Shown: positions 44,927 to 54,619, numbered from the stretch's first letter. The stretch is DNA of 64,000 bases from Flaviaestuariibacter flavus (GCF_004337505.1 NZ_SJZI01000002.1:166379-230378); one strand, 5' to 3'. The notes: generated by a model not told the origin, from the letters alone. Translations and numbers: made by a program.

Positions 44927-46216
44927 CTACAAATGTAGGCTTTTGGGCGATTCGGCGCTTTCAGGCAACGCCTCGGCGGCGAGCCGGTCGGTGCCGTAGC
45001 CGTGCAGCCAGGCACCGATGGCGAGGCTTACAAACACCGGTGTATAAAACAGGTAGAGATAGGGTACGTCGATGAAATTGTAAAAGAAGGTGATGCTCAG
45101 CTGAAGTCCCGCCAGGAGTGCCATGTTGTGCGAAATTCTTCGGCGGCGTACATAAAACAGGAATCCAAGCGGCACCAGGAAAGTGCCCCATTTCAGCAAG
45201 GCATGATTGAGGCTGACGCCACCGGCACCAAAAAACTTGCTCATGCCCAGGCCCTGGAAATATTCGGGATTCTGTTTCCATACGTTCTGCGCGTGGCTCA
45301 CGTATTGATCCGGCAGGTTCAGGTGCACCAGGAGTGGCTTGAAGCCTACCGGGTAAAGCAGGAAAAATGCCGTGATGGCGCCTGCGGCGCAGAAACGCCA
45401 GAGGAAATCATATTTCTTCTGCAGCAGGAGGTAAATGATTGCGAAAGGAAACCAGCCGATCGCCGAATACCGGCTCAGGAAGCAGAGCGCGGCGCAGAAA
45501 CCGATGAAGTACGGGTTGCCACGCATAATTGCAACGGCCAGCAGCGTATAGTAGAAATACACGACGCCTTCCTCGGTGAGCCGGATCACATTGTTCGTTT
45601 TTTCAAAATGCAGCCAGTTGAGTACCATCAGCAGGCCGAACACCAGCACCACGCTCGTAACGATCCGGCGCGCATGACCGGGCCACAGGCAGAGTGCAAC
45701 ACAGGCCCAGATGCCGGTGAAGGTGATCCAACGAATGTCGAATCCAAGCACGGTAGCGTAAACGTGCGGGATCCAGAATGCTGGCAGGTAAATGGGCTGG
45801 ATGCCGCCCCAGAATTCCGGTATCGGGTCGTAGATCTGCGTGAAATTGCCGTCCAGGAAACGGTTGCCCTGCACCTGGATGATCGGAAGCATATCGGCGT
45901 GTTCGATGCTTACCGGCGTTCCCGCCATGATCTTCCGGGCAACGAAAACCGACACGGGAAGCAGGAGCGCCAGGCCCAGGAAGCGCAGGCCGCGGCCCCG
46001 GTTGAGCACCGGCTTCGGGCTATACGCAATGCCGGGAACCTTCAGGATCAGGAAGGTGATCGCGATGCCGGCACCGAAAAACAGCAGGCTGTTGATCCGG
46101 TGAAAGCCTTCGCGTTGCAGCAGGAAGGTAGCGCAATAGGCCTGCAACACGGCCAGCAGGAGAATCAGCTGCGCAGGTCGCGGCCGCAACTGCGTGGAAA
46201 GGGACATCGGGTTCAT
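44927..46216 (-). CDS. Polytopic membrane protein, glycosyltransferase-like
   Basis: Integral membrane protein of 429 residues with about ten hydrophobic segments. The overall pattern, with a first large periplasmic loop after the third helix ([20 protein letters not shown]) and acidic residues near its start, recalls GT-C type or DUF2029-like enzymes that use polyprenyl-linked sugars; no precise motif can be claimed. ATG 46216 is the start, the frame beginning two codons earlier with GTG. Confidence 0.65.
   Translation of the reverse strand: MNPMSLSTQLRPRPAQLILLLAVLQAYCATFLLQREGFHRINSLLFFGAGIAITFLILKVPGIAYSPKPVLNRGRGLRFLGLALLLPVSVFVARKIMAGTPVSIEHADMLPIIQVQGNRFLDGNFTQIYDPIPEFWGGIQPIYLPAFWIPHVYATVLGFDIRWITFTGIWACVALCLWPGHARRIVTSVVLVFGLLMVLNWLHFEKTNNVIRLTEEGVVYFYYTLLAVAIMRGNPYFIGFCAALCFLSRYSAIGWFPFAIIYLLLQKKYDFLWRFCAAGAITAFFLLYPVGFKPLLVHLNLPDQYVSHAQNVWKQNPEYFQGLGMSKFFGAGGVSLNHALLKWGTFLVPLGFLFYVRRRRISHNMALLAGLQLSITFFYNFIDVPYLYLFYTPVFVSLAIGAWLHGYGTDRLAAEALPESAESPKSLHL
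44930..44937 (-). promoter_or_regulatory. -7 box of fbp, inside the 3' end of the upstream gene
   Basis: On the minus strand TACATTTG, an exact TAnnTTTG match, directly before the upstream gene's stop codon and 22 nt before the fbp ATG. Confidence 0.45.
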
Positions 46217-46319
46217 AAGCACAGTTTGACGTTCAGGTGGTTGGGCGGCAAAGGTTGCGAAAAGAAATTGTATTCGGCCACAGCCGGCCGACGCATGCGC
46301 AAAAAGTTATCTTTAGCGC

Positions 46320-47351
46320 ATGTTGCGAATCCTCACCCTGCTGCTGCTTACACTTTGTTTGACCTCCCTGTGCTCCGCCCAGCCTAAAGTCGACGTGCTG
46401 ACGAAAGGAACCAAAACCTCGATCCGGGGCCTCAGCGTCGTGGATGACAATATTGCCTGGGTGAGCGGATCGGGCGGTACCATCGGGCGCACCACCGACG
46501 GCGGAAAAACCTGGAAGTGGTCGGTGGTAAAGGGCTTTGAGAAGCGCGACTTCCGCGATATCGAAGCCTTTTCGATTACCAAGGCCGTCATCATCGCGGT
46601 GGATTCACCGGCATATATTCTGAAAACGATCGACGGCGGCGAAACCTGGAAGGTCGTGTACGAAAGCAACAGGCAGGGCATGTTTCTCGATGCGCTTGAA
46701 TTCTGGAACGAGCAGGCCGGCATCGTGGTGGGCGACCCGATCGGTGGCCGCCTCTTCGTGGCGCGCACCTTCGACGAAGGCGACAGCTGGCAGGAAGTGC
46801 CGGCGCAGGGCCGCCCGGAGGTGGACAGCGGCGAAGCGATGTTTGCATCCTCCGGCACCAACGTGCGCGTGCTCGACCGCGACGAAGCGGTGCTCATCAC
46901 CGGAGGCCGCAGCTCGCGGGTCTTTATCCGGGACCAGGCCATTCGTCTGCCCATCACCCAGGGACTTGAAAGCACCGGTGCCAACTCGATCGCGGTGCAG
47001 GACGTCAATACGCGCAAAGGCGGCAAAAACTTCGTAGTCGTCGGTGGCGACTTTACCAAAGCGGCTTCCGATTCGCTCAACTGCTTTTACACCACGAACC
47101 GCGGAAAGACCTGGAAGGCGCCCGAAACAGCTCCCCACGGCTACCGCAGCTGCGTGGAATACCTGTCGAAAAGGGACCTGGTGACCTGCGGGCTCAACGG
47201 CGTGGACTATTCGAGCGACGGTGGCCGTAACTGGACCTGGATTTCGAAAGAAGGATTTCATGTTTGCCGCAAAGCAAAGAAAGGAACAGCGGTCTATTTT
47301 GCAGGCGGTGGTGGCAAGATCGGGAAGCTGGTTCCGGCGAAAAAAGACTAG
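46320..47351 (+). CDS. Exported Ycf48-like beta-propeller protein
   Basis: Exported protein of 343 residues (signal LLLLTLCLTSLCSAQ) made of BNR/Ycf48-like blades: RTTDGGKTW, KTIDGGETW, FDEGDSWQ, TTNRGKTWK, SSDGGRNW. Ycf48 itself helps assemble photosystem II in cyanobacteria; in this context only the propeller fold can be inferred, and Bacteroidota homologues are of unknown role. TATCTTTA lies four bases before the ATG. The gene is convergent with the next one, sharing the CTAG that holds both stop codons. Confidence 0.85.
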   Translation: MLRILTLLLLTLCLTSLCSAQPKVDVLTKGTKTSIRGLSVVDDNIAWVSGSGGTIGRTTDGGKTWKWSVVKGFEKRDFRDIEAFSITKAVIIAVDSPAYILKTIDGGETWKVVYESNRQGMFLDALEFWNEQAGIVVGDPIGGRLFVARTFDEGDSWQEVPAQGRPEVDSGEAMFASSGTNVRVLDRDEAVLITGGRSSRVFIRDQAIRLPITQGLESTGANSIAVQDVNTRKGGKNFVVVGGDFTKAASDSLNCFYTTNRGKTWKAPETAPHGYRSCVEYLSKRDLVTCGLNGVDYSSDGGRNWTWISKEGFHVCRKAKKGTAVYFAGGGGKIGKLVPAKKD

Positions 47352-47842
47352 TAAGCGATCGCATTGATGAACTCCTGCTGGTCGTCGGGACTCAGGAGGA
47401 TATTTCTTCCATCCTTCATCCGTAATAATACGGCTTTGTCGCGCCGGGTGAGGTACCAGCTCATGGAACCAAGCTTCCGGTTGGCAAACTTTCCATAATA
47501 ACCAAAAAGCCCGCCGACGCCGAAGGTCCGGATCGTCCACAGAAGGTCTTCCCGGGCAACGGGTTCGGCACGTTCAATTGAAGCACGCGGCAGTCGCTTT
47601 TTGCCAAAGCGTTGCAACACCGTCACGGCATCTTCGCTCACCAGGTAGCCGCGCGGGCTCAGCGCGAATGAGATCCCGTAGACCAGCACCAGTGCGGGCA
47701 GCGCCACCATCGGGGCTTTTTGAGCTCTGCCCACAACGTCGAGCGTGATCCAGGCAACCGCCGCAAACAGCAAGGTGACCAGTATCGTGGTCACCTTAGC
47801 GGTTGTATCGAGTGATGCTTTAAAATACGTTTCGCGGCTCAT
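47348..47842 (-). CDS. Membrane protein with bacterial PH-like domain
   Basis: Protein of 164 residues with two membrane segments (about 17-37 and 44-62), then a PH-like soluble domain: YLVSEDAVTVLQRFGKKRLPRASI ... MSWYLTRRDKAVLLRMKDGRNILLSPDDQQEFINAI. Function unknown. Its ATG overlaps the stop of the peroxiredoxin-like gene in ATGA, so the two are translationally coupled. Its TAG shares CTAG with the convergent gene. Confidence 0.75.
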   Translation of the reverse strand: MSRETYFKASLDTTAKVTTILVTLLFAAVAWITLDVVGRAQKAPMVALPALVLVYGISFALSPRGYLVSEDAVTVLQRFGKKRLPRASIERAEPVAREDLLWTIRTFGVGGLFGYYGKFANRKLGSMSWYLTRRDKAVLLRMKDGRNILLSPDDQQEFINAIAY

Positions 47843-48426
47843 CGGATATTTTCCAGCAATACGCGCACCGACGGGCGCTCGCGGTAATTCTCATTGAAAT
47901 AACGGTATGTAATGGTGCCGTCGCGGTTGATGATATATACTGCTGGAACCGGGAGCACCGGCGCTTCTTTGGTGTTGTTGATCTTTACGAGATCGATCTG
48001 CGAGGCCTGAAGACGCTTCACCATGCGCTCATCTACGGTGTAGGCCACCTGGTAAGCCTTTGCCAGCTTCGCATCGGCATCGCTCAGGATGGAAAAACCG
48101 GCGCCGGTCTTTTTTACAGTTTCCTGGACGCCTTCGGAAGCTTCGGGTGAAATGGCGATCACGGTCGCTTTTTTCTCCGTGAGCAGCTGCAGCGAGTCCT
48201 GAAGGTTTTTCAGTTCCTTATTGCAGTACGGGCACCAGTTCCCGCGGTAAAACACTACTACTACCGGACCTTTCTTGCGCAGGTCTTTCAGGCTGACGTT
48301 GTTGCCGTTCTGGTCTTTGCCGCTGATATCCGGTGCCTTCGAGTTAATGAAGAGGCCTTCGGGACGCTCCTGGGCGCCGGCGGCAAGCGTTATCGCTGCA
48401 AATAGAGACAGGAGGAATATTTTCAT
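47839..48426 (-). CDS. Exported peroxiredoxin-like (AhpC/TSA) protein
   Basis: Thioredoxin-fold protein of 195 residues with a signal peptide (MKIFLLSLFAAITLAAGAQ). The active site is FYRGNWCPYCNKEL, a CXXC rather than the single peroxidatic Cys of classical AhpC. It continues with VIAISPEASEGVQETVKKTG and ends in VPAVYIINRDGTI. A role as periplasmic thiol peroxidase or disulfide reductant is inferred. ATG 48426; a -7 box lies six bases upstream. It is coupled to the next gene. Confidence 0.85.
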   Translation of the reverse strand: MKIFLLSLFAAITLAAGAQERPEGLFINSKAPDISGKDQNGNNVSLKDLRKKGPVVVVFYRGNWCPYCNKELKNLQDSLQLLTEKKATVIAISPEASEGVQETVKKTGAGFSILSDADAKLAKAYQVAYTVDERMVKRLQASQIDLVKINNTKEAPVLPVPAVYIINRDGTITYRYFNENYRERPSVRVLLENIR

Positions 48427-48432
48427 GGAAAT

Positions 48433-48440
48433 CAAATTTA
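48433..48440 (-). promoter_or_regulatory. -7 box six bases before peroxiredoxin-like gene
   Basis: On the minus strand TAAATTTG, an exact TAnnTTTG match, six bases before the ATG, leaving almost no leader. Confidence 0.4.
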
Positions 48441-48479
48441 AGCCGGAAGCCCGGCGCCAAGAAATAGAGGGCTGTTCTT

Positions 48480-48512
48480 AACAAAGCGTTGCATCGTTTG
48501 GCTGCGCTGCGC
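48480..48512. repeat. Single arm of TGCGCTCAGGATGACA-type repeat
   Basis: GCGTTGCATCGTTTGGCTGC followed by GCTGCGCTCAGGATGACAATG resembles the common intergenic CTTCGCTGCGCTCAGGATGACA repeat and the right arm of family H; no inverted partner is seen nearby. Confidence 0.4.
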
Positions 48513-48570
48513 TCAGGATGACAATGCTACTGCCGGCCTAAAAACCGGCCCGGCCGGGCGCAGCCGAAGC

Positions 48571-48900
48571 CTATTTCTTAAACATGAAATAGGCAGCTGC
48601 CAGCAGGAAGCAAAAAGAAACCAGGTAGCGCCAATGAAACGGCTCTTTCATTACCCAAACCGCAAAGCCGCAGAAGATGACCAGGGTGATGACCTCCTGG
48701 ATCATTTTGAGCTGAAACAGGTTGATGCCGTCGCCCGCCCCCATCCGGTTGGCGGGCACGGTGAGGCAATATTCAAAGAAAGCGATACCCCAGCTGATCA
48801 GGATGGCCTTCCAGAGCGGCATACCGCGGTCTTTCAGGTGATAATACCAGGCAAAGGTCATGAAGATGTTCGAGAAGAAGAGCAGGGCGATGGTGCGCAT
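48571..48900 (-). CDS. DUF486 (DMT-like) small membrane protein
   Basis: Four-helix membrane protein of 109 residues. The central motif LISWGIAFFEYCLTVPANRMG and the opening LLFFSNIFMTFAWYYHL are diagnostic of DUF486, a family of half-size drug/metabolite-transporter-like proteins. The substrate is unknown. Start ATG 48900, eight bases after the stop of the T9SS cargo gene upstream. Confidence 0.9.
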   Translation of the reverse strand: MRTIALLFFSNIFMTFAWYYHLKDRGMPLWKAILISWGIAFFEYCLTVPANRMGAGDGINLFQLKMIQEVITLVIFCGFAVWVMKEPFHWRYLVSFCFLLAAAYFMFKK

Positions 48901-48908
48901 GCGCGAAT

Positions 48909-49916
48909 TTATCGCTTAACCAGCTTCAGCACGGCTCGTTTGTCGCGGGCCTGCACCTGCAGCAGGTAGACGCCGGGCGCAAGTCCAATGAGCTGAAGCG
49001 GACCGTTTTGGAGCGTGCCGGAACGGACCGTTCTACCGTCGATAGTCACCAGGTAATAATTTGCGCGCGTTGGAACGCCCTGGAGGTACACCGCGTCGCC
49101 TGCCGGGTTGGGCCAGCTGCGGATCCCGAGCTCCTTCAGGGTAACGGACGAAACAGAAGTTGCCAGTGCGGCGATATAGGCGCAGTCCTGTGCGGCGCCG
49201 TTAACTACCGGTACCGTTCCGCGGATATTGTCCGAATAGCAGGTAAGGCGTAAAAACTTGGCTGCGTCGGTAATGGGGCCGCCGCCTGTCGCCAGCATCG
49301 CGCACTTTTCTTCACTCAGCATCGGGTAAGGGGTTTGGAGCGAGCCGATACCACTGTTGATTTCGCCACGAAACTGGTCCGGAGTGCGGCCTCCATAACC
49401 GAGAATATAATATCCGGAATCACTGCGCATTGTGGCCACGTCGTAAATGCGCCCGTTGATCGTGTCTTTGCGCACCGACCGCACCTTGATCGTATCCTGC
49501 GCCGGGTATTGCGGGTAGCCGGTACAGGTCTCCCTCGGGTTTCGGGTTACCCAGGATTCGCCCGGCTGGGAATGAAGCCGGTAGATCAGCCGGAACTGTC
49601 CGCCCGCCCACCAGAAAATGGAATCGCCAGACTGACGGTAGTATTCGCTGCCCTTGTAGGAGGCGCCGCTTACATACCCCTGCCCGTTGGGACCCAGGTA
49701 TCCGTACGCCACATTCGTTACCGACAGCACCTTGGATAAAAGCCCCTCGATGGTGGTATCACCCACGTAGCGGAATACATAGTAGTTCGCCAGCTGCATT
49801 GAATTGTATTGATAGGTCCAGGTGGCGCCGGGCGGGCACCAGCCGGCGTTATCGGGCATTTGCGCACGGGCTTTTCCGGCAACAAAGAGCAACAGGAGCG
49901 GCAATAACTTTTTCAT
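48909..49916 (-). CDS. T9SS type A cargo protein
   Basis: Secreted protein of 335 residues with a signal peptide (MKKLLPLLLLFVAGKARAQ) and a C-terminal type A sorting domain (about 255-335): SWPNPAGDAVYLQG, YYLVTIDGRTVRSGTL, LAPGVYLLQVQARDKRAVLKLVKR. This directs export by the type IX system and surface attachment. The central region (30-250) is unknown, with many Tyr, Gly and Asp. ATG 49916 chosen because the longer frame overlaps the smc terminator. Confidence 0.88.
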   Translation of the reverse strand: MKKLLPLLLLFVAGKARAQMPDNAGWCPPGATWTYQYNSMQLANYYVFRYVGDTTIEGLLSKVLSVTNVAYGYLGPNGQGYVSGASYKGSEYYRQSGDSIFWWAGGQFRLIYRLHSQPGESWVTRNPRETCTGYPQYPAQDTIKVRSVRKDTINGRIYDVATMRSDSGYYILGYGGRTPDQFRGEINSGIGSLQTPYPMLSEEKCAMLATGGGPITDAAKFLRLTCYSDNIRGTVPVVNGAAQDCAYIAALATSVSSVTLKELGIRSWPNPAGDAVYLQGVPTRANYYLVTIDGRTVRSGTLQNGPLQLIGLAPGVYLLQVQARDKRAVLKLVKR

Positions 49917-49944
49917 GCGTTGGGCTTTGGTAACCTGAAAAATA

Positions 49945-49970
49945 CAAAACGCCCCGCGAATGCGGGGCGC
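49945..49970 (-). terminator. Terminator of smc
   Basis: CGCCCCGC-ATTC-GCGGGGCG on the minus strand, an 8-bp stem with four-base loop, followed by TTTTGTATTTTT. It lies 27 nt beyond the smc stop. Confidence 0.9.
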
Positions 49971-49995
49971 CCTGGATTCAAAATCGCCTGGATAA

Positions 49996-52900
49996 TTAAT
50001 TTGTGACGGCGGCCACACTGCGGAAGTCTACCGGCACCAGCTTGCTCACGCCGGGCTCCTGCATCGTTACGCCGTAGATCACGTCCACGGTGCTCATGGT
50101 GGTCTTGTTGTGCGTTACGATGATGAACTGCGAGTTGTTGGAGAACTCGCGGATCATGTTGGTGAACTTGCCCACGTTGGCATCGTCGAGCGGGGCGTCC
50201 ACCTCATCGAGGATACAGAAGGGCGCCGGCTTGATCAGGTAGATGGCAAAGAGCAGCGCCGTCGCCGTGAGCGTCCGCTCACCGCCCGACAGCTGGCCGA
50301 TCGAGCTCGGGCGCTTGCCTTTGGGCTTTGCCATGATGTCGATGCCCGTCTCCGCGAGGTTGTCGGGGTTTTCCAGGATGAGGTCGCACTGGTCGTCTTC
50401 AGTAAAGAGTGTTTTGAACACGCGGATGAAGTTCTCGCGTACCATGTTGAAAGTGTCGAGGAACTTCTGGTTGGCCGTCGTCTCTACCTCGGCGATCGTT
50501 TGCAGCAGGCTGTCCTTCGCGCTCACGAGGTCGTCTTTTTGCTCCACGATAAAATCGTAGCGCTTTTTCATCTCGTCAAAAGCCTCAATGGCCGTGGGGT
50601 TTACCTCGCCAAGGTTCTCGAGACGCTTCTTCATGCGGTCGGCCTTTTCCTGCAGCTCCTCCACGGGTGTTTCGGTGCTGCGCGGCTCGTCAATGATATC
50701 TTCGAGGTTGATGCGGAATTCGACGTTGAGGCGCTCCTTCATCCCTGCCAGCTGCAGCTTCACATCGGTGAGCTTGTCCTTCATGGCGCTCAGCAGCTGC
50801 TCGATCTGCTCTTTTTCCTTTACGATGCTCCGAAGCTCGCTCTCCTTTGCCGACAGCTGGTTGCGGATATTGTAATAAGCCTGGTCTTTTTCGTTGAGCG
50901 ATTGCTCTTCGGCCTCGCGGCGGCGCATCAGCTCGTATAGTGTTTCCTCGGTGTCTTTGAGGCTCGTTTCCAGCCCGGTCAGCTGGCCGGTGGTTTCGGC
51001 AAGCTGCGTCGTGCTGTTCTGCACCTGCGTATGCAGGTCCTGCAGCTGGTTGCTCTTGAACTGCAGCTCCTGCTTCAGGGCCGAGATCTTGCTCTGCTGG
51101 CGCGTGACGTTGAGGTTGGCGTTGTTATACTGGGTGTTGACGTTGTTGTATTCGTTCTCGATATCGCGGTACGCCGTTTCCGCTTCCTGGAGCTGGTTGG
51201 CGTAGTCCGACATGTGCTCATTGAGCTCGGCAAGTTCGTTACGCACGCCGTCAACGGATTGGTGGGTGGTGTCGAGCTGCCCCTGCAGGTCTTCGAGACG
51301 CACGCGGCTGGTGCTTTGCGCGTGCTGCGTGTTCTCAAGGCGGTTCTGCACGGCAAACAATTGGTTGGTTAGCTGCTGGATCTCCCGCTCCGTATCGCGG
51401 ATCACGTTTTCGCGGAGATCGGCATTGAAGGCCACCACCTCGTTCTGGCGTTCCTGGATCTGTGCCCGGAGGCCGTCCACCACAGCCTGCTGGGCCACGA
51501 TGTCCTTGGCGAGTTTCTCGAGGTTCTTGGCGCGGCCGATCTTCTTGCCTTCAAAAAGACCTACCGATCCGCCGGTGAGCGTGAATTTTCCTTTTACGTA
51601 TTTACCCGATTTCTCGAGGATGACCGAACCGTTGCTTTGCTCCAGGGCCGACTCGTCGGAAGCGATGAAGACATTGCCCAGCAGGTGTGCGGCCAGTGCG
51701 CGGTATTGCGCGTCCACCTCGATCACATCCATGGCCGGGATGGTGCCGGCGGGCGCACCGTGGCCCGTTCCGCCGGATTCATTTACGCGGTCGAGCAGGA
51801 AGAAGTTGGCCTTTCCTTTCTTATTGTTGTCGAGCAGGTGCACGGCCTGGAGGCCTTCCTGCAGGTCGTTTACGACATAGTAGTTGAGGTAGGGCTCCAG
51901 CACGTTTTCCACGGCGGCGCGGTATTCTTCTTTTACGTAAATGATATCGGAAAGAATGGGTGCGCTGTGGTTCCAGTTGGGATTTTTGTGCAGGAACTTG
52001 ATGCTTTCGGGATAGCCTTCCATCGAGTCGATGAGGCTCTTCAGCAGGGCGTGCTCGTTCTTTTTCGAGTCCAGCTTGCGCTGCTCTTCGGCGAGTTCGC
52101 TGCGCAGGCCTTCCAGCACCTGCTGGGTTTTCAGGATCTGCTCCTTGGTATTGTTATGATGCTGCTGCAGGCCCTCCAGGTCGGCTTTGCGCTGGTCAAG
52201 CTCCTTCTGGCGCTGCTCCTTCTCCCCTTCCAGCTGGGCGATCTGTTCGTCGCGGCCGGCGCGCTCTTCCTCAAGCTGGTAAATAGCGCGCTGGAGGTTC
52301 TGGATGGAGGTATCGGCGATGGCGACTTTTTTCTCCGCGTCAAACTGCGAGCGCTGCACCTGCTGGTAGGCCGTGCGCAGGTTGTTGAGGGCAGCTCGTT
52401 TTTCATCGAGGATGCCACGGCTCGCGTCCACGCTTGTCCGGTATTCTTCGAGCTGGGCTGCCAGGTTCTGCAGGGCCTCCTCTTCGTCGCCGATCTGCCG
52501 GGTGGTAAACTGGATGCTTTCCTCGATGCCGGATATCTGCCCGCCGGCACGCTGCAGGAAGCTTTCCAGGCCGGTGGCGCGCTCGCGCAGGTGCTCAAGG
52601 CGCTGTGCCGACAGGTTCTTTTCGTTCTCCTTGGTCCGCACCTGCTGCACCAGCTCGTTGAATTGCTGCTGGAGGCTGTGCAGCTCGCGCTCGCGCTCGA
52701 TGAAGTCTACGCGCTCCTGCTCCAGGCCGGCTTCGCGGGTGGCGATGTCGGCTTCGAGGGCGATGCGCTTGTCGGTTTCGGCCTCGTGCTTTTCGTTGAG
52801 GTCGCGGAAGGCCAGGTTAAAGCCTTCGAGGGCGGCCTTGGCCAGCTCCACCGAAAGCTCGCGGTAGTCTTTCTTGATCTCGTAATATTTTTCGGCCTTT

Positions 52901-53529
52901 TTCGCCTGGTTTTCCAGGGTCTTCAACTGGTTGTTGATCTCGAACAGGAGGTCTTCAATGCGGTTGAGATCCTGCTCGGTGGCGTCCAGCTTTTGTTTGG
53001 CTTCCTTCTTACGGGTCTTATAGATCGAAATGCCGGCGGCCTGCTCGAGCATGCGGCGGCGTGAGTTGTCCTTGTCCTTGATCAGGTCGTCCACCATGCC
53101 GAGCTCGATGATGGCGTAGGAGTCGGTGGAGACGCCCGTGTCCATGAACAGGTTCTGGATATCCTTCAGGCGGCAGGAAACATCATTGAGGCGGTATTCG
53201 CTCTCGCCGCTTTTGTAGAATTTACGGGTGATGGTAACGGTGTTGAACTCGGTCGGGAGCAGGTTCTTCGTGTTTTCGAAGGTGAGGCTCACTTCGGCAA
53301 GGCCGGAAGCCGAGCGCGTCTTGGAGCCGTTGAACACCAGGGCCTCGAGGTTTTCGGAACGAAGGTGCGAGATCTTCTGCTCGCCGATCACCCAGCGGAT
53401 CGAGTCCACGATATTGGATTTGCCGCAGCCGTTTGGCCCGACAATGCCGGTGATGTTCTCGTCAAAATTGACAATCGTCTTATCCGCAAAGGATTTGAAT
53501 CCTTTGATTTCCAGGGATTTTAGTCGCAC
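49996..53529 (-). CDS. smc: Chromosome segregation protein SMC
   Basis: SMC ATPase of 1177 residues, normal length. Walker A GPNGCGKSNIVDSIRWV at about 32-48; coiled coil about 165-500; hinge about 510-680 (contains PYLNYYVVNDLQEG and LTGGSVGLFEGKKIG); returning coiled coil to about 1020; C-terminal ABC signature LSGGERTLTATALLFA and Walker B FCILDEVDAPLDDAN. It compacts and segregates the chromosome with ScpA and ScpB, not seen here. The start is GTG 53529 (MRLKSLEIKGFKSFADKT), the exact family N-terminus. Confidence 0.98.
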   Translation of the reverse strand: MRLKSLEIKGFKSFADKTIVNFDENITGIVGPNGCGKSNIVDSIRWVIGEQKISHLRSENLEALVFNGSKTRSASGLAEVSLTFENTKNLLPTEFNTVTITRKFYKSGESEYRLNDVSCRLKDIQNLFMDTGVSTDSYAIIELGMVDDLIKDKDNSRRRMLEQAAGISIYKTRKKEAKQKLDATEQDLNRIEDLLFEINNQLKTLENQAKKAEKYYEIKKDYRELSVELAKAALEGFNLAFRDLNEKHEAETDKRIALEADIATREAGLEQERVDFIERERELHSLQQQFNELVQQVRTKENEKNLSAQRLEHLRERATGLESFLQRAGGQISGIEESIQFTTRQIGDEEEALQNLAAQLEEYRTSVDASRGILDEKRAALNNLRTAYQQVQRSQFDAEKKVAIADTSIQNLQRAIYQLEEERAGRDEQIAQLEGEKEQRQKELDQRKADLEGLQQHHNNTKEQILKTQQVLEGLRSELAEEQRKLDSKKNEHALLKSLIDSMEGYPESIKFLHKNPNWNHSAPILSDIIYVKEEYRAAVENVLEPYLNYYVVNDLQEGLQAVHLLDNNKKGKANFFLLDRVNESGGTGHGAPAGTIPAMDVIEVDAQYRALAAHLLGNVFIASDESALEQSNGSVILEKSGKYVKGKFTLTGGSVGLFEGKKIGRAKNLEKLAKDIVAQQAVVDGLRAQIQERQNEVVAFNADLRENVIRDTEREIQQLTNQLFAVQNRLENTQHAQSTSRVRLEDLQGQLDTTHQSVDGVRNELAELNEHMSDYANQLQEAETAYRDIENEYNNVNTQYNNANLNVTRQQSKISALKQELQFKSNQLQDLHTQVQNSTTQLAETTGQLTGLETSLKDTEETLYELMRRREAEEQSLNEKDQAYYNIRNQLSAKESELRSIVKEKEQIEQLLSAMKDKLTDVKLQLAGMKERLNVEFRINLEDIIDEPRSTETPVEELQEKADRMKKRLENLGEVNPTAIEAFDEMKKRYDFIVEQKDDLVSAKDSLLQTIAEVETTANQKFLDTFNMVRENFIRVFKTLFTEDDQCDLILENPDNLAETGIDIMAKPKGKRPSSIGQLSGGERTLTATALLFAIYLIKPAPFCILDEVDAPLDDANVGKFTNMIREFSNNSQFIIVTHNKTTMSTVDVIYGVTMQEPGVSKLVPVDFRSVAAVTN

Positions 53530-53549
53530 TCTTCAGCAAATTAAGTTGA

Positions 53550-53557
53550 CAAATATA
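53550..53557 (-). promoter_or_regulatory. -7 box of smc
   Basis: On the minus strand TATATTTG, an exact TAnnTTTG match, 20 nt before the GTG start. Confidence 0.5.
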
Positions 53558-53706
53558 ACGGAACGGGGCCAAACGGGCCGTTTGTCCCTGCCGCCCGCCA
53601 CGTTTTCGCCGACATTAGAGCGCCTCTAATCTATATTCCCACGGATGGGCTTGCCGCCCGTCTCAAAATACCGCTCAGCAGTAAGTGTAAACGCTTAATT
53701 ATAACA

Positions 53707-53736
53707 TTTGCTCGCCATTATGATGTTGTAACTTGA
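53707..53736 (+). promoter_or_regulatory. -33/-7 promoter of first usp gene
   Basis: TTTG (53707-53710), 18 nt spacer, TAACTTGA (53729-53736). The -33 and spacing fit; the -7 differs from TAnnTTTG in its last two bases. The leader would be about 40 nt. The 150 bp between here and the smc promoter shows nothing else recognisable. Confidence 0.45.
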
Positions 53737-53778
53737 AAGCAAAAAAACCTGTCAAAAATCCAATCAAAAAAGCCAATC

Positions 53779-54561
53779 ATGAAAAACATTCTAATTCCGA
53801 TAGACTTCTCGGAGACATCGTACGAAACGGCGCGTTACTCTGCCCGATTATTTTCGGGATTGCCTGGGGTAACCATCACTTTGTATCATATGTTACATCC
53901 CGGCACCCACGAAACACCGGAGGTGCTGCTGGACACACTCAAGGCTGAAATTGCGGAACAAAGCGGGTTGAAGGTCGGCTGCCATACCGAGCCGGGCTCC
54001 AATTTTCCGGAGGCGCTCACCCGTTTTGCGCGTCACTGTTCGGCCAGTCTCATCATCATGGGCTTTACCGGTCCCGAGCGGAAGCAGAAGCTGCTGCTGA
54101 CCGGCAACATCCTCGATGTGGTCGACAATAATGCCTGCCCGGTAATGATCCTTCCTCCCGGAATGGAATTTCACCGGATCTATAATATCGCGCTCACATC
54201 GGACTTTCATAACGTGGACGTGACGGTGCCTTTCGGGCCGATCCGCCAGGTGCTGGAACTGTTCCAGGCCCGGCTGCACGTGGTCAATGTAAACAGCGAC
54301 ATGTATATCACCGTTGACGAGGAAGTACAGAAGCAAAAGCAAAGAATGGAGGAGCTTTTCGGGGATTTCGACCCGGAATTTCACTTTATGAACCTGTACG
54401 AATTCAATGAGTCGATCAACCAGTTCGTGACCGACCATGCCATCGACATGGTGATCATCATCCCGCACAAGCATACGGGCGTGTCGAAGCTGTTTCACCA
54501 CAACAGCGCCAAGAAGCTGGCGCTGAACAGCACGGTCCCGGTAGTGACAGCGCACGAATAG
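53779..54561 (+). CDS. Universal stress protein, tandem UspA domains
   Basis: Protein of 260 residues with two UspA-like halves (about 1-145 and 146-260). The first opens KNILIPIDFSETSYETARYSA and carries LIIMGFTGPERKQK; the second begins YNIALTSDFHNVDV and ends KKLALNSTVPVVTAHE. The ATP-binding glycine pattern GX2GX9GS/T is not well kept, so it may not bind ATP. It is a tandem paralogue of the gene at 54808, with two terminators between them. Confidence 0.9.
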   Translation: MKNILIPIDFSETSYETARYSARLFSGLPGVTITLYHMLHPGTHETPEVLLDTLKAEIAEQSGLKVGCHTEPGSNFPEALTRFARHCSASLIIMGFTGPERKQKLLLTGNILDVVDNNACPVMILPPGMEFHRIYNIALTSDFHNVDVTVPFGPIRQVLELFQARLHVVNVNSDMYITVDEEVQKQKQRMEELFGDFDPEFHFMNLYEFNESINQFVTDHAIDMVIIIPHKHTGVSKLFHHNSAKKLALNSTVPVVTAHE

Positions 54562-54585
54562 CCGGCCGGAAACAACCGGCTATTC
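54556..54585 (+). terminator. Terminator overlapping usp stop codon
   Basis: GAATAGCCGG / CCGGCTATTC, a perfect 10-bp stem with 10-nt loop; the stem includes the stop codon. No T-run follows at once. Confidence 0.55.
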
Positions 54586-54619
54586 AGCCACCTTGTATTG
54601 TGTCTTTCCACCGTTTTGC

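Noticed and set aside
51637..53064. 475-codon plus-strand frame opposite smc, Leu/Val/Phe-rich and membrane-like
   Set aside because: It is the complement of smc coiled-coil codons (Glu, Gln, Lys), which read as Leu, Phe and Val on the other strand.
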